Shown one piece after another: positions 55,287 through 63,580 of a DNA stretch of 64,000 nucleotides. The position numbers and the translations under genes are program-made. The stretch spans positions 203,815 to 267,814 of the forward strand of contig NZ_VFOS01000002.1 in the NCBI RefSeq assembly GCF_006716265.1. Direction: 5' to 3'. The stretch is from Rarobacter faecitabidus (lineage in GTDB: Bacteria; Actinomycetota; Actinomycetes; Actinomycetales; Cellulomonadaceae). Within the stretch, counting starts at the first letter, position 1; each line of letters opens with the position of its first letter. The notes under the pieces are model-generated. The model was not told where the DNA came from and did not search any database. It saw nothing but the letters and a program-made list of their open reading frames with translations.

Positions 55287-56068
55287 CCGGCCTCACCCCA
55301 GTAAGCAACCCGTCCGTCCGTCCCGTGCGCCGGGTGGGACTGAGTGCCACGTACCTGCGCCTGGAGGTGCGGCGGCTCCTTCGTAACCGGCGAACTATGC
55401 TCTTCTCCCTGCTGATGCCGCCGATCTTCTTCCTGATCTTTGGCACGGCGGCCTCGTACCGTGACGAGCAGGCGGGACACGGCAACGTCACCGCCTGGAT
55501 CCTCGTCTCGATGGCGCTATACGGCGCGATGCTCACGGCTACTTCGGGCGGTGCCGGTGTGTCGGTCGAGCGTTCGCAGGGCTGGACGCGGCAGTTGCGG
55601 CTCACCCCGCTGGCGCCGTGGGCCTACGTCGCGACCAAGCTGATCGCGTCCATGGCGCTCGGGGCGATCTCCGTCTCGGTCACGCTCGCGGTGGGCGCGT
55701 TCTTCGGTGCCTCAATGCCGGGCTACGTCTGGGTTTTCTCGGGATTGATCGCCTGGGGAGGCTCGCTCGTGTTCGGCGCCTTCGGGCTCTTCATGGGCTA
55801 TCTGCTGCCGTCGGAGAACGTTATGCAGATCCTCGGCCCCGTGCTGGCGCTCCTGTCGTTCGCCGGCGGGTTGTTCATGCCGCTCGGGGATGGCTGGTTC
55901 GCATCAATCGCACAGATCATGCCGACGTACGGCCTTGCCGAGCTGGTCCGCGCCCCGCTGACGGGAACCGGCTTCACGGCCGCGTCAATCGTCAATGTCC
56001 TCGTGTGGGCGGCGCTGTTCGGGCTCGGTGCGGCATGGCGTTTCCGCAAGGACACGGCGCGGGTGTGA
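55283..56068 (+). CDS. ABC-2 type transporter permease
   Basis: 261-aa membrane subunit with six transmembrane segments, a basic cytoplasmic N-terminus (YLRLEVRRLLRNRRTMLFSL) and the C-terminal module QIMPTYGLAELVRAPLTGTG. Pairs with the ATPase encoded upstream (4-base overlap). Precedes the kinase gene by 39 bases. Confidence 0.94.
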   Translation: MTGLTPVSNPSVRPVRRVGLSATYLRLEVRRLLRNRRTMLFSLLMPPIFFLIFGTAASYRDEQAGHGNVTAWILVSMALYGAMLTATSGGAGVSVERSQGWTRQLRLTPLAPWAYVATKLIASMALGAISVSVTLAVGAFFGASMPGYVWVFSGLIAWGGSLVFGAFGLFMGYLLPSENVMQILGPVLALLSFAGGLFMPLGDGWFASIAQIMPTYGLAELVRAPLTGTGFTAASIVNVLVWAALFGLGAAWRFRKDTARV

Positions 56069-56107
56069 CGAGCGAACGCGCGCGGTCCCGCTAGTACCGT
56101 GGAACCC

Positions 56108-57253
56108 ATGAATCGGCCGCCCAGCATCCCCGCCGCCGCCCCTTCTGGCCGCCGCCGACTGTGGCGGGTATTCGGGCCAGGACTCGGCATCGTCTGGGTC
56201 GTCTTCCTCACCGATCCGCTGGTCGCGGCATGGGCCAATCCCCGGCCGGTGCCGCGGGCGCTCGCGGTCGGTGCCATTGTGGCCCAGGCACTCGTGTTCG
56301 CGTGGGCCGTGTTCAGGCAGCGCCGCGGTGGGGTGCACCCTACCGGGATCGCGCTGCTGGTGGCGCTGCAGGCGGTGCTCGTCTTTCTGGCGTGCTTGGG
56401 GGCGGGGCAGGAGGGGCTCGTCGGCCTGGTATTCGTATCCGTCATACTCCACCTCATCCTTCGCCGGCCGCTCGCCTTCATCGGGACTCTGGCGTGCGTC
56501 CTGATCGCCGTCCTGCTGCCCCTATTCGTGGCCGGGTGGGAGTTCGATGCGTCGCTTGCGGTATCGATCGTCCTGGCAAGCACGGCCGTCTTCGCCTTCA
56601 GCCAGCTCGTCCGCCGCAACCGCGAACTTCAGCAGGCTCAGGCGGAGGTCGCCGATCTGGCCGTGGCCCAGGAGCGCGCTCGTATCGCGCGCGACATGCA
56701 TGATGTGCTCGGCCATTCGCTCACCGTGATCGCCGTGAAGTCAGAACTGGCCGCCAAGTTAGTGCCGCTCAACCCGGATCGAGCCACGGCGGAACTGCTC
56801 GACATTCAGACCCTCGCCCGCTCGGCGTTGGCCGACGTGCGCGGGGCGGTCGCCGGGACGAGGGCCGTGACCCGCGCTGGCGAACTCGCTGCCGCGCGGC
56901 GGGCCCTCGACGCCGCCGGAATCTCCGCCGAGTTGCCCGGCGCGATCGACGTGGTCCGCCCTCCGCTCCGCGATCTGTTCGCGTGGTCGGTGCGCGAGGG
57001 CGTCACGAACGTGGTTCGCCACTCAGGCGCCTCGCACGTCAAGGTGACGATCGCCGCCGATCGGCTGGAGGTGGCCGACGACGGCCGCGGCCCCACGGCC
57101 GCGGCGGAATCGTCCGATGTGGCCGCGGGACACGGTCTGCGCGGCCTGCGCGAGCGTGCCTCCGCTGCCGGAGCGCGAGTCACCACGACTCGAGGCGAGC
57201 GCGGCGGTTTTCGTCTGATCGTGACGGCGGCGACAACACCGGAGGGGTCATGA
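56108..57253 (+). CDS. NarL-type sensor histidine kinase
   Basis: 381-aa sensor with about five to six membrane helices in the first ~165 residues and almost no external sensor domain, as in LiaS/DesK-type kinases linked to ABC exporters. The HisKA_3 motif is QERARIARDMHDVLGHSLTV with the phospho-acceptor His, and the ATPase half has SVREGVTNVVRHSGASHVKV and GHGLRGLRERASAAG. The ATG at 56108 has no ribosome site; TAGTAC lies just upstream, suggesting leaderless initiation. Overlaps the response-regulator gene (ATGA). Confidence 0.93.
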   Translation: MNRPPSIPAAAPSGRRRLWRVFGPGLGIVWVVFLTDPLVAAWANPRPVPRALAVGAIVAQALVFAWAVFRQRRGGVHPTGIALLVALQAVLVFLACLGAGQEGLVGLVFVSVILHLILRRPLAFIGTLACVLIAVLLPLFVAGWEFDASLAVSIVLASTAVFAFSQLVRRNRELQQAQAEVADLAVAQERARIARDMHDVLGHSLTVIAVKSELAAKLVPLNPDRATAELLDIQTLARSALADVRGAVAGTRAVTRAGELAAARRALDAAGISAELPGAIDVVRPPLRDLFAWSVREGVTNVVRHSGASHVKVTIAADRLEVADDGRGPTAAAESSDVAAGHGLRGLRERASAAGARVTTTRGERGGFRLIVTAATTPEGS

Positions 57254-57864
57254 CCACATCCATCAGGCTGCTGCTGGCGGACGATCAGGCACTCGTCCGC
57301 GGTGCCCTTGCCGCGCTGCTCGACTTCGAGGCCGATCTCGAGGTCGTGGCGCAGGTTGGACGAGGCGACGAGGTCGTGACGACGGCGCGCGAGCACCGCT
57401 GCGATGTCGCCCTGATCGACATCGAGATGCCCGGACTCGACGGCATCAGCGCCGCGGCCGCGTTGAGCCGGGAGTATCCGAGTTGCCGTTCGCTCATCGT
57501 GACGACCTTCGGCCGGCCGGGCTACCTGCGTCGAGCGCTCGATGCAGGCGCGAGCGGATTCGTCGTGAAGGACACCCCCGCCGAACAACTGGCGCAGGCC
57601 GTACGCCGGGTGCACCAAGGCCTCCGGGCAGTCGACCCCGACCTCGCGGTTGAATCACTGACCGTGGGGAACAATCCGCTCACGGAGCGGGAGCGCGAGG
57701 TGCTGCTCGCGGCCCTTGGCGGGGGGACGATCGCCGACATAGCGGCCGCCTCATTCCTGTCCGAGGGCACGGTGCGCAACTATCTGTCCGCGGCAATGGG
57801 AAAGACGCACGGGCGCACGAGGGCCGAGGCGGCGCGCATCGCCCAGGAGAACGGCTGGCTCTGA
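57250..57864 (+). CDS. NarL/LuxR family response regulator
   Basis: 204-aa regulator. The receiver domain has LLLADDQALVRGAL, the phospho-acceptor Asp in CDVALIDIEMPGLDG and the switch Lys in GFVVKDTPAEQL. The LuxR-type HTH at the C-terminus is LTEREREVLLAALGGGTIAD and SFLSEGTVRNYLSAAMGKTH. ATG at 57250 after GGAGGGG, overlapping the kinase stop. It probably controls the ABC exporter operon. Confidence 0.95.
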   Translation: MTTSIRLLLADDQALVRGALAALLDFEADLEVVAQVGRGDEVVTTAREHRCDVALIDIEMPGLDGISAAAALSREYPSCRSLIVTTFGRPGYLRRALDAGASGFVVKDTPAEQLAQAVRRVHQGLRAVDPDLAVESLTVGNNPLTEREREVLLAALGGGTIADIAAASFLSEGTVRNYLSAAMGKTHGRTRAEAARIAQENGWL

Positions 57865-57916
57865 GCGCCGTTTTCCTGGGCGACACCGGTGCGGCCCGTG
57901 CAGTCGGGTCAGCCGA

Positions 57917-59191
57917 TCAGGCCTCGTCCTCCCCCACGGGAGCCGACACCTGATCGGCGAGCGCAACGGACTGGCGCAGCCCCCACACCGAGGCCACGAT
58001 GGTCGCCACGCCGCCGATCCACAGCAGCACCTCGACCTTCACGTGGTCGGCAATGGGACCGATGATCGCCATGCCCACCGGCAGGGCGATCGCCATGATG
58101 ATCATGACAAGACCGAAGATGCGGCCTTGGCGCTCGGCCGGAACCTTCTCCTGGAGGATCGTGAACATGGGCGTGTTCATCAGCGGCACGGTCATTCCGC
58201 ACAGGAACATCAGCACGAGGTAGAGCACGAACGTGGGCGCGACCCCGAGCGCGATCGTCGTCACTCCGAGACCCAGGCCGCCGAACGCCACGAGACGCAG
58301 TCGGTTGTTGAACCTCTTTGCGGCAGCGGCGACGAAGACGCCCGCCAGCACCATGCCCACGCCGAATGCGACCTCGTTCGCCATGAGGTGCCACGAGTCG
58401 TCTCCGAACTTCCGCGCCACCAGCAGTAGCGTGAGGAAGCTCGGCGGGACGGCGAGGAACATGATCAGCGCGAAGTAGCCGATGAGGAAGCGCAACAGCC
58501 GCGAGCCGGCGGCGTAACGGAGTCCCACGACGAGGTCCTCGAAGTAGCCGCGATGATCGTCGGCTGCGCGCTTGACCCTCCCAACGGGCACGAGCCCCAG
58601 CAGTCCCACACCGATCACGGCGGTGACAACGTCGAGGAAGAACGCCGATTCGAGCCCGCCCACGGCAAGCAGGCCCGCCGCGAGTACGGGCGCGCCGACG
58701 CTCGCGAGGGACTGGATCGAGGAGAACAGGCCGTTGACGCGCAGCAGTTGGTCGGCCGGGGCGATCTGCGGAATCATCGCCGAGACCGCGGGCGTCTGAA
58801 TCCCGGCGCCTATCGACCTGATCGTGAGGGCCGCGTAGAACAGCCAGAGGTGGCGGTAGCCGGCCATGAAGGCGAACGCGAATGCGAGGGTCGTCAGCGC
58901 GATAGCCAGATCCGCCCCGATGATGAGGAACTTGCGGTTGTGCCTGTCCGCCCACACTCCGCCGAACACCGACACGATCGCTTGCGGCAGGAACCCGAAG
59001 AACGTAGCGAGCGCGAGCACCCAGCCGGACTTCGTCTCCAGGGTCAGGTGCCAGAAGATCGCGAATTGGGCTACCGCCGAGCCGATCAGGCTGACGCTCT
59101 GGCCACCCAGGAACAGGGCGACGTTGCGCCGCCAGCGGCCCTGTTCGATGGGCGGGCTGGTTGAACCATCGGGCGCTGCGGCGTCAATCAT
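57917..59191 (-). CDS. MFS transporter (MdrA/enterobactin-exporter-like subfamily)
   Basis: 424-aa secondary transporter with 12 transmembrane segments. It begins RWRRNVALFLGGQSVSLIGS, typical of the MFS_3-like exporters that include macrolide efflux pumps; motif A appears as GVWADRHNRKFLI. ATG start at 59191. Convergent with the response regulator and divergent from the CHAP protein gene. Substrate unknown. Confidence 0.9.
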   Translation of the reverse strand: MIDAAAPDGSTSPPIEQGRWRRNVALFLGGQSVSLIGSAVAQFAIFWHLTLETKSGWVLALATFFGFLPQAIVSVFGGVWADRHNRKFLIIGADLAIALTTLAFAFAFMAGYRHLWLFYAALTIRSIGAGIQTPAVSAMIPQIAPADQLLRVNGLFSSIQSLASVGAPVLAAGLLAVGGLESAFFLDVVTAVIGVGLLGLVPVGRVKRAADDHRGYFEDLVVGLRYAAGSRLLRFLIGYFALIMFLAVPPSFLTLLLVARKFGDDSWHLMANEVAFGVGMVLAGVFVAAAAKRFNNRLRLVAFGGLGLGVTTIALGVAPTFVLYLVLMFLCGMTVPLMNTPMFTILQEKVPAERQGRIFGLVMIIMAIALPVGMAIIGPIADHVKVEVLLWIGGVATIVASVWGLRQSVALADQVSAPVGEDEA

Positions 59192-59343
59192 CCGTACAGC
59201 CTAGGTGCCGGTTCGGAGTGTTCGCGAACTATTTTCGAGCGTCCGAGCCCGCCATCGTGCCGGTCGAGCGCGCCGTCGACGCCTGGGCCGAGCCCGCCGG
59301 ATTGTGTGAGAATCGAGGAATCGTCAACGGAGGGGAGCCGGGC

Positions 59344-60654
59344 ATGTCTGGGTTCAAGCGCTCGCGGTCGGCCGGTCGTCTAGCGGTCGCGTCTGCCATC
59401 GTTGGATCGCTCGCACTGGCACCGGTCCTGCTCGCCGGCCCCGTGCTCGCCACCGCCGCACCGAAGGCAGCGGTCAAAACCATCAAGGTCAAGCCGACGT
59501 TGCGCGTCAGCTCTAGGGAGGCGCAGGTAGGCGAGCGCATCTGGCTGGCCGTCACGGGCCTGCCCAAGTCCGCGACCATCAGCGTGCAACAACGGGAGAT
59601 CAAGAAGATCACGCCGAACCAGACGGCCGAGCCAGGAGGCGTCGTCGGACCCGCGTACTCGCCGAGCGGCTCATGGCAGAAGGTCGGAGATTCGCACAAG
59701 ACCACCGGCGGCAAGGCTCATCTGCATGTTCGCGTGACCGGCCCTGCCCAGTACCGCATCGTCGTCAAGGGAGCCTCGCCGTCCGTGCGGACCTCCGCCG
59801 CCGCCAGCGTCCCGACCTTCGGGGTGACCAAGAGTTTGGTCGTTCGCCGGGACGAGTCCTCCGCCAAGCTTGGTCACGCCATAACCAAGGTGCGGACGAT
59901 GTCGAAGGCGAAGACACGCAAGATTTCCGGCGCAGGCAAGAAGGTGACGGCCGTCCGCTGGCAGGTGTTCGACGAAGGCGTCGTGGTGGAGGTGAGGAAG
60001 GGCAAGAAGGTGCGCACTTGGCTGGCCCTCGGAGCCATTGGCGAAAGTTATCGCAAATCGGGTGGCCCAGCCGGATCTTGGGGGGTTCCGAGCGGTGACG
60101 CCAAGTGCGGCCTGTTGCAGTCAGGCTGTGTGCAAACTTTCTCGGCGCGGACGGCGTACTCGTCCACGAGGACAAAGAAGGCGGTCACGACCACCGCGAA
60201 GGGCAGGTTCGGGGAGGTCGACGCTGCGCTGCGCAGCTGGCTCGGCTTCAAGGTCACCTACGCGAAGAACAAGAACACCCCTATTCAGAAGTGGATGGGC
60301 TCATCTGCCGCCTGGTGCGGGTACTTCCAGACGTGGGGTTTCCATGCTTCCGGCAATGCCGACCTGTTGCCGCCCAAGAAGAAGCTGATCCCGTTCCCCA
60401 ATATGCGCGAGACGGTCAAGCGGACCATGAAGACCTCGAAAAAGCCGAAGGTCGGCGCACTGGCGTTCGTGCGCACGGAGCGCGGCCGGGACGCCGGGCA
60501 CGTGGGGCTGGTGACTGCGATCTCCAAGACGCACATCCGATTGCTGCACGGGAACACCGGCGGAGGCGGGACGGTCACACGCGGGTACCGCGGTGTCGTC
60601 GAGACGTGGCTGCCGCGCTCCACCGCTGCGTTCTACGCGTATCCGCAGTACTAG
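59344..60654 (+). CDS. Secreted LGFP-repeat / CHAP-like cysteine peptidase
   Basis: 436-aa exported protein. A signal peptide (GRLAVASAIVGSLALAPVLL, then AGPVLATAA) is followed by a Lys/Thr-rich beta region, an LGFP-type segment near residues 230-300 (KSGGPAGSWGVPSGDAKCG; GCVQTFSARTAYS) and a C-terminal CHAP-like domain. The latter has the candidate nucleophile in SSAAWCGYFQTWGFHASGNA and the His/Asn in RDAGHVGLVTAISKTHIRLL and HGNTGGGG. Such enzymes cut peptidoglycan cross-links. The ATG at 59344 follows GGGGAG. Unusually basic for its group. Confidence 0.82.
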   Translation: MSGFKRSRSAGRLAVASAIVGSLALAPVLLAGPVLATAAPKAAVKTIKVKPTLRVSSREAQVGERIWLAVTGLPKSATISVQQREIKKITPNQTAEPGGVVGPAYSPSGSWQKVGDSHKTTGGKAHLHVRVTGPAQYRIVVKGASPSVRTSAAASVPTFGVTKSLVVRRDESSAKLGHAITKVRTMSKAKTRKISGAGKKVTAVRWQVFDEGVVVEVRKGKKVRTWLALGAIGESYRKSGGPAGSWGVPSGDAKCGLLQSGCVQTFSARTAYSSTRTKKAVTTTAKGRFGEVDAALRSWLGFKVTYAKNKNTPIQKWMGSSAAWCGYFQTWGFHASGNADLLPPKKKLIPFPNMRETVKRTMKTSKKPKVGALAFVRTERGRDAGHVGLVTAISKTHIRLLHGNTGGGGTVTRGYRGVVETWLPRSTAAFYAYPQY

Positions 60655-60697
60655 TTCGCGGCCCGTTGCCAGGCGTCGCTGTTTTCGACTTTGTCTT

Positions 60698-61249
60698 CTA
60701 GCAGATCTGTGTCTGACGAAGGATGCTTGACGTCCGAGGTGTCGTTTCACGGTATTCCATCATGGTTATGAGGGAATATTCAGAGCCAGCATGTCCGAGT
60801 GGTTCTAGTTCAAAGAAGAAAGGACCACGGCTAGCCAGGTGTAGTAGCCGACGAGGACGACGAGCCAGAAGTAACTCAAAATCAGCCCGGGGTCGAATAA
60901 TTTCGACAACCAATAGGAAGTAACCGGCGACGATCAATGGCAATAACGTAGCAATGGTTCTATAGCCGGTGGCAGCGGGACTTCGCCAGATTGCAACGAG
61001 GGCAAGGCCGAGAGCGAGAAATGGGATTGTTCGGAAGACCTGCGTCGGAACAGCCAGGAGGCTATTGGTGAAACTCCACGAGAGCCACGGAATTTAGGAG
61101 ATGGCAAGCGCCAGGACGGATGTAATAGCAACGCTAGTCCACCAAGCTTTTGTCTGTAAATGCTTCCTCCGCGCCCACTCACTGTCCGAAATTCGGATCT
61201 GATCGTTCACGGATGGGTTGGCCTGAGAATGTTCTGCATTGAGCGTCAT
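60698..61249 (-). pseudogene. Membrane protein gene interrupted by one in-frame stop
   Basis: From the ATG at 61249 the frame reads MTLNAEHSQANPSVNDQIRI, then a helix WWTSVAITSVLALAIS, and hits TAA at 61094-61096. The same frame then stays open for another 131 codons, through IPWLSWSFTNSLLAVP, the helix TIPFLALGLALVAIWR and YRTIATLLPLIVAGYFLLVV, to a TAG at 60698. Unbroken coding on both sides of one stop indicates a nonsense mutation. The region is visibly AT-richer than its neighbours. No family is recognised. The gap 61250-61502 holds an 8-bp inverted repeat (CCCTCAAC 61280-61287, GTTGAGGG 61317-61324) and a terminator. Confidence 0.65.
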
Positions 61250-61444
61250 GCTACGTAAGAGTAGTAACAGAGTCTCATGCCCTCAACGGTCGGTCCGGAA
61301 CTGACGGACACCACGGGTTGAGGGTCTGTGCCTGAGTCCGTCGTGGCTTCTTGACGGCTACAGGTACTCACCCGCGAATTCGTTTTGACGACAGGCACCT
61401 ATCCAATGATGCGAGCTCTGAGTCGCTTGCTTGCTGGATGGAAA

Positions 61445-61473
61445 CGGGGGGCGACGCAATGCGTCGCCCCCCG
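61445..61473 (-). terminator. Terminator of the protease gene
   Basis: Near-perfect hairpin with 14-base arms (61445-61458 with 61460-61473), 30 bases after the protease stop and followed on the minus strand by TTTCC. Its core CGACGCA / TGCGTCG is the same as in the ino1 terminator. Confidence 0.85.
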
Positions 61474-61502
61474 CCGCCGCGGTGTATACGGCCTGGTCGA
61501 GG

Positions 61503-63080
61503 TTACTTGCGCCACCACTTCTGGTTGGCGGTGCCTGAACACTCCCAGATTTGGAGCTTGGCCCCGTTGTTGCGTCCCCAGTCCTTGACATCGACGCACT
61601 TGTTGGCGTGCTTGTTGACCAGGTCGAGTGAACTATTCAGAGTCCATTGCTGGTTGGCACCACCGAAGCAATCCCACAGTTGGACTCTGCTGCCGTTGGC
61701 GGTGGACCAGTCGGCTAGGTCCAGGCACTTTCCGCCGACTCGCAGCGTGCCATCACTGTGAAATTCGAACCGTTGTGCATTCGTGCCATTGCAGTCCCAG
61801 ATCTGGACGGCGGCACCGTTGACGAACTGGGAGTTAGGGACATCGATGCACTTGTTCTGCCAGCCCTGAATCGACGCGATGGACGGTCCAGCATTTCCCG
61901 TCGTAGTCAGACGCAGATTCCATTTCTGGAGGATCGTGTTGATGGGTTGGAAGACGGTGCTGCAGTTGCTGCCCGATCCCGATCCGCCGGACAGGATTCC
62001 CTGTGCCTGGTCATTCCACACCAGAGCACCGCCCGAGTCGCCGGGGGCCGAGCAAACATTCGTGTTGACCGTGACGACGAGTTGTCCGCTCACGTAGGTG
62101 TTTGCATTGCGCGCCGTGACGTAGCCGCAAGTCCACTTGGTCGTCATGCCGGACTTGCACACATGGGATCCGACTGGGGCCTCGTTTGATCCCTTAATGT
62201 CAACACCGCCGCCCCCGTTCCAATGGGTGACCCGGCCCTTTCCTACCCAACCGCCTTCATTGCGGGCATAGGCGGCGTCAATGCCGCCACCATACTGGTA
62301 CGCCTGAACGGTGCCGATGCGGGTGTTGTTCATCTTGGTGTCGAGTCCGTGATTGCTCGAACCCGCTGGGATGCAGTGGCCCGCGGTCAACAGCCCGCCT
62401 TCCACGGCAAAAGCAATGGTGCACCCCATGAGTGGATCTCCGCCCCAGTAGTCACGGTAGGCCGTGTAACTTGACGAGTTGATCTCAACGGTGGCGTCCT
62501 TTGTTGCGATTCCCGCCGTCTTCAGCGCCCTATTCGCGGCCTTCTTGGATGTTGCTTGAAGGACCAACTTGTTGGTCGTCGGGTCGATCCACCACGAACT
62601 CACGCCGGAAGCCTTGGCCGCATTGGCCCTGGTGAACTTCTTCTCCTGTTTCGCCAGTGACTTGAGGCTTTTCCTGACGATCTTTGGCTTCGCGCCTGCC
62701 TTCTTGGCGACCTTGGCCGCCTTCTTTGTCGTGACACCGACAACGATCTTCTTGCCATTCTTGGAGATCCACAGGCCAGCGAATTTGTTGCCGAGTTTCT
62801 TCTTCAACTTCTTCTCTTGCTTGACCGCCTTCTTCTCAAGCTTGATCCGAGCCAACGCCTGCTTCTTCGTCAGCTTCAGGTCTCGCATGATTGCCTGGAG
62901 CTTGGTTTCGCTGACGCTTTTCGCCGCCTCGGCGGCACTTTCCTTCGCTTGGCTTACGACGGTGTCGACTGCGGGCGTCGACGATGTTGCCGTGGTTGCC
63001 GTCGCCGTCCCGACGAGAGCCAGTGTGCCTAAGAGAGCCCACGAACCGATCAGGGCGCCAAATTTCCTGTACTTCATCAT
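61503..63080 (-). CDS. Secreted S1 family serine protease with ricin-type lectin domain
   Basis: 525-aa exported protease. Signal peptide at ~1-31; a very Lys-rich prodomain (~35-195) with two alpha-lytic-type units (NKFAGLWISKNGKKIVVGVT; SSWWIDPTTNKLVLQATSKK); then a streptogrisin-like domain with His in GGLLTAGHCIPAGS, Asp in GGGIDAAYAR and Ser in CSAPGDSGGALVW. The C-terminal ~130 residues are a ricin B-type lectin with three QxW-type repeats (AQRFEF, NQQWTL, NQKWW), expected to bind sugars. I choose the ATG at 63080, after GGAAGG; the longer frame lacks a ribosome site. Confidence 0.92.
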   Translation of the reverse strand: MMKYRKFGALIGSWALLGTLALVGTATATTATSSTPAVDTVVSQAKESAAEAAKSVSETKLQAIMRDLKLTKKQALARIKLEKKAVKQEKKLKKKLGNKFAGLWISKNGKKIVVGVTTKKAAKVAKKAGAKPKIVRKSLKSLAKQEKKFTRANAAKASGVSSWWIDPTTNKLVLQATSKKAANRALKTAGIATKDATVEINSSSYTAYRDYWGGDPLMGCTIAFAVEGGLLTAGHCIPAGSSNHGLDTKMNNTRIGTVQAYQYGGGIDAAYARNEGGWVGKGRVTHWNGGGGVDIKGSNEAPVGSHVCKSGMTTKWTCGYVTARNANTYVSGQLVVTVNTNVCSAPGDSGGALVWNDQAQGILSGGSGSGSNCSTVFQPINTILQKWNLRLTTTGNAGPSIASIQGWQNKCIDVPNSQFVNGAAVQIWDCNGTNAQRFEFHSDGTLRVGGKCLDLADWSTANGSRVQLWDCFGGANQQWTLNSSLDLVNKHANKCVDVKDWGRNNGAKLQIWECSGTANQKWWRK

Positions 63081-63580
63081 TGCTGCCTTCCGGGTTTGCC
63101 GCCGATCATCGTTGATCGGCAGACCTGCAGTGATCATCGGAACTGGACGACGGGGCGGAATCCTGTCGCGACTGGCAACGCTGCCAGTAGACGCACCATC
63201 CAAGAAGAGCCAGACAGCCCGATGCTGATGACCGTACCGGCATTCTCGTTCGCGCGCAGGTCGAACGGCGCGGCGCATGGGATGAGGAAGCCCGAATTCT
63301 GGTTCGAGGCGGCAGGCTGATCAGTTATTGCACGGAGCGTTATTGCGGACGATGTTCCCTTGGCCGCATTCGTCCCGGCACTGGAAAGGGGTGCCACGCA
63401 AGACTCGGGCGAACGCATCCATGACACGGACCAGCATGTCGCCATTGACTTGGTGCCGTGGTGAGTATGACAAGAAGGTGGGGGCCGACGCATATGCGTC
63501 GGCCCCCACCCGGACTTCAACTGCAGCGGCCTTGTCGCGATCGATCAACTGTTCGCGGTACGTCGGCCGTCTCAGTGCAA
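63081..63580. other. 500-base gap between ino1 and the protease gene
   Basis: It contains the protease ribosome site, the ino1 terminator at 63477-63510 and otherwise only short frames of poor coding character. The protease promoter must lie here but I cannot place it. Confidence 0.5.
63477..63510 (-). terminator. Terminator downstream of ino1
   Basis: A 34-base perfect palindrome: 15-bp stem with an ATAT loop. On the minus strand it is followed by TTCTTGTC. It lies 70 bases after the ino1 stop. Confidence 0.9.

Noticed and set aside
60934..61182. 82-aa minus-strand frame overlapping the broken membrane gene
   Set aside because: A different frame without hydrophobic helices; the interrupted frame has consistent membrane-protein character.
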